From NCBI RefSeq assembly GCF_000400465.1, contig NW_008806278.1, positions 1-64,000 of the forward strand: DNA of 64,000 nucleotides, given 5' to 3'. Below are positions 19,920 to 29,121 of this stretch, one piece after another. The notes beneath the pieces were generated by a model that worked only from the letters and a program-made list of their open reading frames with translations, did no database searches and was not told where the DNA came from. Position 1 is the first letter of the stretch. Each line of letters starts with the position of its first letter. The translations under genes and the position numbers were made by a program. The DNA is from Wallemia ichthyophaga EXF-994 (Eukaryota; Basidiomycota; Wallemiomycetes; Wallemiales; Wallemiaceae).

Positions 19920-22823
19920 TCACAGCTGCCACGCTGAGTCGCCATAGAGCTGAGCGCCTTGACTGCGCATTGGGGCTGGAGCGTGAGAATAGTGGAGCTG
20001 GCCCAAGTGTGTTGGGTGGGTGACTGGGAGGTGAGGAGTGTGTGGAGTGTGGGGAGTATGAGAAAGGTGCTGGACATGCTGCAAATGCTGTACATTGGGG
20101 AGGTGCATAACGGGTGGAGAAGGACGTGATTGTGCGTGTGTGTGTGTATTAGGGTGTGAATGAGAGTGTGAGTGTGGCTGCATTACTGGCTGAGACCCTG
20201 ACCCCGACACCACCCCCGACGTCTCCCCTTGAGTCTCTTCCAGACCCATAAAATAAGGCGAAGGAAAGATCCCATCAGCCGTAATATCCGACAGTTCACT
20301 ACTCAATACATTCACGCCAGGATGTCTATTCGGCACCTGCGGCTGTATAGGTTCGGTAGGGCACGGGAAGACGTCATTCCAGCCGACGCCGATAGGCACG
20401 CCCTGTGCCTCGGCACTCTCCATCAGCATCCGCTTGATGCCGCGTGGGCCGGGTGCATGTGCGTGTTCGTGTGATGATTCTCCATGCTCACCCTCACGCT
20501 CACCCTCTTCATCCTCCGCCCGCTGTATGTCGTACACATCCATTAGCATGTCGTACGCCCGGCCAGCAGCTGGCCATGTGATCACCATAGCCTTGAGCGC
20601 TTCCATCGTTCTTCGCAAGTTGCGCCGCGCAACTGGAGCGATATCTGGATACTGGAGGTTGAAGCAGTGAGTAATACCCGCAGTGAAGATGTGGTATATA
20701 AGAAGACTGGGAGCTTTGTTGAGAAAGTCGTGTCGCGTGTTAAGCGAGTTGACAATAGAGGTAATGGAGTTAGCCGCCATGCTCATAATCTGGTGCGAAG
20801 GGTAAGGCGATGGAGTGGTGACGTAAGGGCGGTGGAGTAGGATGAGAGTGCAATGGAAAGCAGTGTGTAGCGTGAGGACGTGCGGAGGAGGAAGGTGCTG
20901 CGAGGATGCAGTGTATTTGAGATGGCGTGGGAGATCGATGGACCACTGATCGACGCGCTGGTGCAGCTCTGAGAGCATCCCTATACTGTCTCCGCTACCG
21001 TGCTTGATCGAGTAGCAGTGCTCGAGTATGCTGTTCTCGAGCGCTGATAGTCGGCTGAAGTGATTGAAACATGACAAAGCATAGCTCGTCTGTGGAACTG
21101 TCCAATTAAACGGATGGTCCTGGTCATTTAGATCGCACGCATCTCGACTGCACGTCACATGCGCTTCGATCGGCATCCAGGCTTCGGTCTCCTCTATCTC
21201 ATCTTCTTTGCACTCGCGCGTGTCGTAATCTCTCCCACGTATAGCCGTCGGTCTGCCGATGTAGGAGGAGATGTACGTGTCGAGAATAACACAGCCGTGC
21301 CATGTCCGCTTCCGTGCTTCTACTTCAACGTCACTCAAGCGAATGCGTCCGTTAGGGTGGAAATGACTGACGTCTCTGTGCAAGCCTAAGTCTTCAGCCA
21401 TGCGCACAGCGTGTCCGAGGAACATCCATGCACTCTTCATATCACCCAAACCAACACTCCTGTAAGTGAGAAGTAGGAATGCTTGTACGCTGGAGAGACG
21501 CGAGTTTGGGTGATCGAGGTGGGTGATTTCTCTCGCTCGCTCTATGTATAAGGTACCGGCTGCCCAGAGAGCAGGGTAGTCGGGGTTGTTGACAGCGCTG
21601 TAACGAGAAGCCACACCGAATACACAGAGAAGGAGGAGAGTGGGGAAGGATTCGTCGGGGACGTCTGGGTTGTGAGGAGACGATTGCTGAGACAGATTGA
21701 AATTTTGCAAAAACCAGGATTTGTGGATGATGGGGAGAACAGGATGGACGTAAGAGAAGTAGAGTTCGATTAGCTTTTCCTGGACTTGCATGTCAGGGAG
21801 ACATAGCTTGGCACCACTCAACTCGACCACCTCGGTTTGACTGAGCTTTTTAAGTTCATGGCTGGCTGGCCAGATGCCGGGAGCAGGGAAATTCCAAATG
21901 CCTTGTTGGTGGCGCCTATTGTTTGTGATGAGGTGAAGGCCGGAAGCTTTACCATGGTAGCGAATATTTTCGTTTTCATCGATGGAAAGCTGACCGATGG
22001 AGTCAGCGATGGAGTCATCGATGTGGGTGATAGAGGGAAGTTGCGTGGAGTGGTTGGGGAAAGAAGGGTAGTCGTCTAAACGTCTTCTTTGAGTGTGGGT
22101 GGATTGTATGTAGCTAGAGTCAGCGGGGAGAGTGGGAGAAGGACCCGAGGGAGCAGAAGGGCCAGAAGAAGCAGAATGAGCAGAGCCCCCGAAACCCCCA
22201 GAACCAGTCAAACCAGCACCCAGAACTCCCTGTACAATATCCTTTGTAATTGGGTCATTTTGTGTGATTGAATTGATAACGTGCGTTGAACCGGGTAATT
22301 CAATGAGATTAGCCAAGACCACCTCTAACCTGCCAAGCTTATCAGATAAGCTGTCTATATAGCCTTTAGGAGGGCCTCTCTTTTTAGTTGCACCTTGGAA
22401 GATGCACTCTGTATCATCATCGCTGTGAATAAAAAAATCGAGTGCTTAATCAGCGATGACGTACCAACTCTGGCATTTAGGCAATTTTCACAAGGGCCAT
22501 CTGCAGCGTTGTTCGGTCGTGAGCATTTTGATTTAATTTTGCGGCAGTGTAAGCAGGCTGCGTGGGTGTAGAGAGGTGGGAAATGGGTGTTGAATAATGG
22601 GAAGATGAGAGAAATGGAGTAATTGAGAGATAAGAGATGGGAGATAAGAGATGGGAGATAAGAGATGGGAGATGGAGATGAGATGAGATTAGCAAGATCA
22701 GCATTCTCAATGAAAAGACAACGCACCTTTTGAAGATCTCTTGCGATGTTTGTCAATAGGATTAGGATTGTTATTAGGGTTGTTTAGATAATTATTTAAA
22801 TCTAAATTATTATATTCATCCAT
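19920..22823 (-). CDS. Zn2Cys6 fungal transcription factor
   Basis: Three exons (22823-22727, 22557-22461, 22422-19920; introns 169 and 38 bases) give about 898 residues. The binuclear zinc cluster is ACLHCRKIKSKCSRP followed by GPCENCLNA, split from TECIFQGATKKRGPPKGYI by the short second intron. The linker is followed by a coiled coil (DSLSDKLGRLEVVLANL) and then the fungal-specific transcription factor domain (for example RKRTWHGCVILDTYISSYIGRP near the middle). A His/Ser/Pro-rich tail follows. The cluster layout plus RGPPKGYI resembles regulators of carbon or secondary metabolism, but the target is unknown. The first intron is unusually long for this window and contains a 14-base tandem repeat. 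It is divergent from the gene at 22870, only 46 bases away. Confidence 0.88.
22627..22668 (-). repeat. 14-bp tandem repeat inside an intron
   Basis: Three head-to-tail copies of GAGATAAGAGATGG (plus-strand reading), then a degenerate GAGATGGAGATGAGATGAG run. The array lies in the first intron of the Zn2Cys6 gene and accounts for much of its extra length. Confidence 0.85.
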
Positions 22824-22869
22824 CGTTTAGATAATGGTTGTAATGGATCAAGGTTGAATTGATACAGTG

Positions 22870-23493
22870 ATGAGCCAGCACAGAAAATCGAATAGACAGA
22901 AATTAATTTCAGAGATCGAAGATGAGGAGGAGGGGAGTGTGCAGGTTGGAGGATTGAAGGCGGAGAGGGATGGAGAGGGGGTTGCAGGGACAAGGACGCA
23001 GACGACGCAGACACCGACAAAGACTCCTACAAAGACTCCAACAAAAACTCCAAATAGGCGTGGGAATAGAAGGCAGCCTCAGAGTGTACCTGCGAAATCA
23101 AGTCAGATAAACTGGGATATGCCAGTGAATAACCAGCAGCAAAGGAGGAATGAACCGTATAACTGGCAGGAGGTGTTGCAGACGTTACCTGGAGCTGGAG
23201 CGGGGGTATCAGGTGTATCAGCAGCACCACCTACAGCCCCATCCTCATCCACAACACCTAGAAAGAAAACAAAAGGGAAACAGCGCACGAAATCAGCCAG
23301 TGATGGGATTTCAGGGTTGAATTGGCAGCAAATACAATTGACAAGAAGCACAAACACGCCAAATAAGCCATATAATAGAAGACCACATACGGATAATCCA
23401 AATACAAATACAAATACAAATCCATACGCAGGTGCAGCATTTCATAATTCACCTGCACCAGATGAGTTGCCTGCACCAAAATTCCTCAAGTAG
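22870..23493 (+). CDS. Edc1/PNRC-like mRNA decapping enhancer, probable
   Basis: Single exon, 207 residues, highly polar and mostly disordered. Repeated TPTK units lie near residue 50, and two related blocks, INWDMPVNN and LNWQQIQL. The C-terminus YAGAAFHNSPAPDELPAPKFLK resembles the short activating motif of Edc1/PNRC proteins (YAG..FH.SP...LP.P.F), which contacts Dcp1 and stimulates Dcp2. That resemblance is the only basis for the call; the rest of the protein is low complexity. The first ATG (22870) follows a GTG in the same frame. It is head-to-head with the Zn2Cys6 gene. Confidence 0.6.
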   Translation: MSQHRKSNRQKLISEIEDEEEGSVQVGGLKAERDGEGVAGTRTQTTQTPTKTPTKTPTKTPNRRGNRRQPQSVPAKSSQINWDMPVNNQQQRRNEPYNWQEVLQTLPGAGAGVSGVSAAPPTAPSSSTTPRKKTKGKQRTKSASDGISGLNWQQIQLTRSTNTPNKPYNRRPHTDNPNTNTNTNPYAGAAFHNSPAPDELPAPKFLK

Positions 23494-23553
23494 AATAAAT
23501 GAGTCGTGTTTATACCAAATTGATTTTTAATTTTAAAATTACAAGTATCCCGA

Positions 23554-23561
23554 TTACGTCA
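23554..23561. promoter_or_regulatory. CRE-like site upstream of GPD1
   Basis: TTACGTCA lies 70 bases before the GPD1 start codon, in an intergenic space of only 137 bases. ATF/CREB-type factors such as Sko1 and Atf1, downstream of the Hog1 kinase, bind such sites; a role here is inferred. Confidence 0.45.
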
Positions 23562-23630
23562 TAATCAGATGGATATAATGGCATGTTGCCGCTTTAACTA
23601 CTACGGTCATCATCAAATTAGTCAATTAAA

Positions 23631-24756
23631 ATGGTTAAAGAATCTGTTGCAGTTATTGGATCGGGTGAGTTGAAGTTTCTTACGTAGACAGACACTAATC
23701 CACTCATAGGCAACTGGTTAGTTCACACGTACAATCAATTAAGCATTCTCTCATACAAATCACAGGGGATCAGTTGCCGCTAGAATGGCTGGTCAAAGCT
23801 GTTTAGAGAAGCCTGACTTATTCGAAAGAGATGTCCCTATGTGGGTTTTCGAAGAACAAGTCGATGGTAGAAACCTCACAGATATCATCAACGAGAAGCA
23901 CGAGAATGTCAAATATCTTCCTGGCGCTAAATTCCCTGAAAACGTTATCGCAAACCCAGATCTCATTGACACGGTTGAAGACGCAACACTCCTGATCATT
24001 GTCATCCCCCACCAATTCCTTCCAAAGACTTTAAACACCCTTAAAGGCCACATCAACCCAAAAGCACGCGCTGTTTCTCTCATCAAAGGTGTTGAAGTCG
24101 TTGGTGATAACATCAACATCTTTGCAAAGGTTATTGAGCGTGAATTGGGAATTAGATGCTCTGCTCTCTCCGGCGCAAACATCGCCAACGAAATTGCTCT
24201 CGAAAAATTCAGTGAAACTTCCATTGGTTACGCTGACAGAAAAGATGGTGAAATTTTCCAAAAACTCTTTGACAGACCTTACTTTAGAGTTTCCATCGTT
24301 GAAGATGTTGAAGGTGTTTCTCTCTGTGGAGCAATGAAGAACATTGTCGCCATCGCTTGTGGTTTCAACGACGGTATGAACTGGGGTGACAACACAAAAG
24401 CTGCAATCATGAGAGTTGGTTTGCTTGAAATGAAGAGATTCTGTCAAGACTTCTTCCCTTCATGCAAAGATGCTACTTTCGTTGAAGAGTCTGCAGGTGT
24501 TGCCGATCTCATTACCACCTGTCTCGGTGGTAGAAACCGTAAGGTCGCCGCTGCTCACGCTGAAACTGGTAAATCTTTCGAGCAACTCGAGCAGGAAATT
24601 CTCGGTGGTCAAAGATTGCAAGGTACAGGCACTGCAAAGGAAATTCACGAATTCCTCAGCCACAAAGGCAAGGTTGACAATTACCCTCTCTTCAAGACTG
24701 TTTATGAGATTGCCTTCGAGAACAAGCCTGCTAAGGAGCTTACTTCTAGACTTTAA
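23631..24756 (+). CDS. GPD1: NAD-dependent glycerol-3-phosphate dehydrogenase
   Basis: Three exons: 23631-23664, a 7-base microexon 23710-23716, and 23766-24756. The introns are 45 and 49 bases. The protein is about 343 residues. The joins rebuild the dinucleotide-binding loop VIGSGNWGSVAARMA; without the microexon the motif would be broken. Further family blocks are CGAMKNIVAIACGFNDG with the catalytic lysine and ESAGVADLITTCLGGRNR. The enzyme reduces dihydroxyacetone phosphate, the committed step to glycerol, the main compatible solute of osmotolerant fungi. The protein begins directly with MVKESVAVIG, with no N-terminal extension for a type 2 peroxisomal signal. Codon choice (TTC, AAG, CTC) is more biased than in most neighbours, as expected for a highly expressed gene. 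Confidence 0.96.
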
Positions 24757-24860
24757 AACAGCAGTTAACCGTAATGTTTTTGTTTGAATAATGTTATATA
24801 TAATGACTTTTTGTTATAAGTGAGTTGGTTATTACAAAATAAATCTGGTATATAGCGACT

Positions 24861-25642
24861 TTATATATAAATAGTATTCAGTCGTGTGCACAATTCTCTC
24901 GCACTTACTGGTGTCGCATGCGTTGGAAGTGTGACTACCGTCGTGCTTGTGTATGCCATCTTGCTCCCGACGTTACTATTACTGATCACTCGATCTGGTG
25001 GTGCTGCTTTGTCGAAACTCTGCACATGGTCGCTGCCGAAGCTCACGCTTCTCTTGCGCGTCAGTGGGGATGGTGTATTGAAGCTGACTGGTGGGGGTGT
25101 TTTCAATGTGCTTTTCTTAGCGGGCGACGTGGTGTGTTTGGTGTGTTTATTGTGGCTGCTGTGACTGCCGCTCTCTGCGTGATTTGTTTCATTTGTTTGG
25201 TTTGTCTCCTTCGCAATTTGTGAGAATTGAGTGAAAAATGTCAGCAAGTTCAACTCACACTTTCTATACTCCCAATCTCCAACCCTAACCCATGTCCACT
25301 CGGCGCACTATATGCGTAGCTGTTACATCTGAAGGAGCTATCTTTGCTGATATCGTACTCCAAATCTTCAGCCTCGAATATCATGTCAATTTCTTGATCT
25401 CAATGATGTCGTCTCGCAAGATGGCATATGCTGGACTATGTTAGGAATTATTAATGACGCACACCTCCCCCCGCTTTACATTCATTACTTCCTAATCGAG
25501 TTGCATGTTTCATATGTGAAAGTTTTATACGTCACCAGTCGTCATTGCACTCACCCTCAAACACAAATATTTCCTTATCCGGTATACTTCCTCGGTGATC
25601 TCTCCGCGTATCGTAGATTATCTCCACATGATCCACTTTCAT
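24861..25642 (-). CDS. unrecognised multi-exon protein with an RVxF-like motif
   Basis: A tentative four-exon model: 25642-25555, 25491-25465, 25398-25259, 25208-24861 (introns 63, 66 and 50 bases), about 200 residues. Exon 1 encodes MKVDHVEIIYDTRRDHRG followed by EIFVFEG; exon 3 begins DQEIDMIFEAEDLEYDISKD. These blocks have coding-like composition and appropriate phases. The second half is Ser/Thr/Pro-rich with RKRSVSFGSDHVQSFD, which contains a PP1-docking RVxF-type sequence (RSVSF). A GTAAGT donor near 24911 could replace the last 11 residues by a spliced tail. The product is not recognised. It is tail-to-tail with GPD1. The 27-base exon is the weakest part of the model. Confidence 0.5.
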
Positions 25643-25821
25643 GCGCCGATTTTGTGCTATATTTTATTAGCAACAGTTCTGGTACGTGTACGTGCATAAA
25701 TACGTAAATAATGATAATAAACATAAATTAGGCGTATCAATAAATTTAAGTCAATATATAACTAGCGTTATTAGAGATATGGAATATTCCTGTCTTTTTC
25801 CGTGTTTAACTTGTCTTTCAA

Positions 25822-28800
25822 TCACATCACATCTCCTCTCCTCCTCTGCTCATCCTGCAGACGTCTCTTGGACTCCACTCTGAGTGTCTCCCAATCCATG
25901 TCCTGTACTGTATTCTCTTCAGCGCGCTCTTCAGTGCTGCCGTTGTCATCCGCATCCACCTCATCCACCTCATCGCTTAATCCTAATCCTATATGCTCAG
26001 CGGGCAATCTGAACCTTTGTGAGGAGCGTGAAGGAAGTGCATTGTTTTGCGATGAATGCGAGTAGTGTGGGTAGTGAGTATCTTGTGTATTTTGCGTATT
26101 TCGCGCAGCTTGCATATGCGTCGCCTGTCTCCCACTCCCGCCTCTCTCGCCCCGCTCAGGCGCAGGACTAATATGTTCGATAGTCGACCGACTCTCGCTG
26201 TGGCTCACCGTGGGTGTAGGTGTGTACGGCGGGGGTGGGGAAGCGGAAGAGACACCTTCGAATGGACTTGCAAAAGCACCTGTGAATGTACCAGAGAATG
26301 CACCCACAGTCTCCGTCTCCACGCCATCCTGGTTCACATTATACCCGTCGGCCACTGCCTCACTCGATCCTTCACCCACGCGCGCACGATCCACCACCGT
26401 CTGCGATGACCCACGCTTCTTCTTCAGTTTGCGACTCAAGTAGCTTGTCATTCGAGAGAGTGAGCTCGAGCTGCCACTGTTAGTGCTGTGTTGGGATAGA
26501 TCCGAAGATGATCCTGACGAGCCATTAGAGGAGTTGTTGGCGGTATTGTTGTTATTGTTGTCATTATTATTATTGTTGTTGGTGCTGGTATGGCTAATAT
26601 TACTGGTAATCATATCATTACTGTTGGTATTGTGAACGTTGCTACTGCTGCTAATGCTTGCTTCTGCTCCTCCCCCTACCCCTCCCAGCCCTCGCTCAGG
26701 CGTTAACGAAAAATCATCCAACATCCGACTCGTCGACTGGATAGGTCCGAGTGCGTCGCGGCTCTCGCTCGCTATGAGATCCCTCTCTATGCTGGATTGG
26801 CGGGAGTGTACGGGGTGTATGGGGTGTGTGGGGTCTGTAGAGTGTATAGGATGTGTTCGGTGTGGGTGTGCCTGGAGCTGGTGGCTGCTACTTCCACTCC
26901 CACTCCCTTCGCTCCCCTCTTGTCTTGTCGCAAACTCGTCCGAAATGGATGTAGGTAGTGGAGGCACCGGCAGTGTCCCGTAGCTATCGTCACGCGGGAG
27001 GCCATTAGCACTGCCATTGCCGCTGGCGCTGACACTTCTACTTGCACTCCCACTCCCACTCCCACTCCCACTCCCACTCCCACTCCCGCCAGTACCGCCG
27101 CCCACTACTGCACCTAGACTGGACATGGTTGTCGTCGAGTCGCGTGCTGCGACTATCCGCGGCGAGGCTGCTGATCGGCTTTGGCTGTACTCTGTCGGCG
27201 CGCGCTCGGGCGTGTGCCAGCTGGTGATACTCAGCGGGCCTGCTGAGGTGATTGAAGGGGTGTGAGTGGGTGTGTGAATGGGTGTATGAGTGGCTATGTG
27301 TGGGTGAGTGTGCGTTTGTGTATGCTGTGGATGCTGTGGATGCTGTGGATGGTAAGGCTGGTTTGAATGCTCCGATGACTCGCTAGATTCGCTAGACTCG
27401 CTAGAATCACTCGAATCACTAGCCCCACTGCTCTCGCTACTCTGACTGATCTCACCCGTTTCCCTATTGAAATGTCTAGTCTTTCTCTTCTTGGTCTCTT
27501 CATCCCCCTCCGCACTCCCACTCCCACTCCCGCTAGTCGACGGTGTGGCGCTGCTAGCGCATCTATCTACATCCATGACAGGCGTAGCGACGAGGGAATT
27601 TTCCGTAATGCGAACGACGGGAGCAGATCTCGATGTGACAACGACAGAGTCCGACAGACTCGAGCTCCTCACTCTATCGCGACTGAGGGTGTGTGGCAGA
27701 TTAAGAGTAGTTGGTCTATCTCTCACGCTCCAGCTGAATCTCTTTTCCTGAGCAGCAGGGCTGACAGCATGTCTAAAGACAGACTCGATGCGCTCCTCCA
27801 TGCGCCCCGCCCACGCCGCGCTGCGGGTGGTAGCGCGCGCGTGCACCAGCGCCTCCTTGTCAGCCGCCATCGACGGTACGCTTACGCTTGTGCACGCCAG
27901 AGCGAGGTGGTGCAGCGCGAACGCGGCGAGAACTATCCCCATTCGCACACCCACCCACGCCACATGCGCTATAAGCACACCAGCTGCGTAACGCGTCAGC
28001 TGGGCGTCTGTGCGGAAAAAGGCGTTGACCGGTATAGAGAGGAGTGCGGGGTGATAGAATTGGAGGATTATCGCGAGCGAGACTGCCGCACGGGGTATGC
28101 ACGTGAGTATTATCGGGTAGTCTGCGTAAACATTGGTTAGATGGTGGGTGGCGGCTTAGTCAAGACTCGCACAACTCACTGTTCAGGTAGTGGTGGGTAC
28201 TTTCGAGCGTGTAGTCTCGCTTGCTCTGCCGCCAAGCCTCCTTGCGTATATTCCAGAGAAATCTGAAATGCTGCACTGATCTCGTGCTGCTCAGATTGAA
28301 CAGCCTGTTCGAAACATATGCACTGGTCACAGGCGGTCTGCCCATTCCCCAGTATCTGTTGTACGCATACAGATCAGCTATCAGGATTATGAACCAGTAA
28401 ACTGCAACGGCTACCGAGTACACGGCAAGTGCCCAGATGTAGCTGTTGAACTGAATCAGACAAATCAAGACATAGAAAACATTCGCGTCGAAAAAGATAG
28501 AGACTGGTATGTGGATATATATAACCATCATGTAGCCAATGTAGGCTGGTATACTAGGCCATTTGTACTCGTGTATGTTGAAATACGGCTCGTTGAATCT
28601 TGGTGGAGCCGGTGGATGTTCTGATTTCACAGTGGTGGTTGTGGTGAGTGGTGTGGGGTTGCGTATTGTCGTTGATTGTGAGTTTCGTGTATCGTGTGCG
28701 TCGTGTTCGTCGTGAGTCTCATGTCTTCTTTGTTCGTTGGGCGTGTGCGTGGTTTGATTGGCGCTGGTTTGATTGGCACTAGTATTCTCACCAGTACGCT

Positions 28801-28909
28801 CCCCATCCAAGATGTCCTCCCCACCGTCCACCAACGGCTGCAGCCAATTAGGCAGCCAGTTGTTCAACGTGTTGAGCGTATTCGTCGATGGCTTCCCGTT
28901 CAATTTCAT
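25822..28909 (-). CDS. multi-pass membrane protein with long low-complexity tail
   Basis: Two exons (28909-28180 and 28121-25822; intron 58 bases) give about 1009 residues. The N-terminal 100 residues are polar. Next come hydrophobic segments (around IGYMMVIYIHIPVSIFF, FYVLICLIQFNSYIWALAVY, SVAVAVYWFIILIADLY and, after the intron, IILTCIPRAAVSLAIILQFY, AAGVLIAHVAWVGVRMGIVL). About five or six membrane passes are likely. The C-terminal 600 residues are Ser/Gly/Asn/His-rich, with GS repeats, SSE repeats, HPQ repeats, an Asn run, and an acidic end. I do not recognise the family. The conserved patch NRYWGMGRPPVTSAYVSNRLFNLSS between membrane segments looks functional. The first true ATG is 28909. 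Confidence 0.7.
27045..27086 (-). repeat. coding hexanucleotide minisatellite
   Basis: Seven perfect copies of CACTCC on the plus strand, encoding alternating Gly-Ser on the minus strand inside the membrane protein tail. Nearby short runs encode SSE and HPQ repeats (about 27330-27420). Confidence 0.85.
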
Positions 28910-29121
28910 CGTCACTGAACAACCATACAACGTTTCTCAATTCTCGGAATTTGAGATTCCTGCCTTGGCTGGCTTCCTACTCGGAATTCGGAATTCCAAC
29001 TATGTATCCTAAGAAGGCACGCGTGCTTTCCCCACAAACGCGCACATGCCTTAGAAATAAAATGTTTCAAGTTTAAAGTAAAATATAATATTTGCATGTA
29101 CTCTTGTTCATTTCTACAATC

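Noticed and set aside
24886..25223. Plus-strand ORFs with hydrophobic stretches opposite the small multi-exon gene
   Set aside because: No start context or family signal; the minus reading has coherent exons and splice sites.
27467..28140. Long plus-strand ORFs opposite the low-complexity membrane protein
   Set aside because: They are antisense shadows of repeat-rich coding DNA; the minus frame has membrane segments and continues for over 700 codons.
28982..29000. GGAATTCGGAATTCC motif as a heat-shock element
   Set aside because: Spacing of the TTC and GAA units does not fit the nGAAnnTTCn rule.
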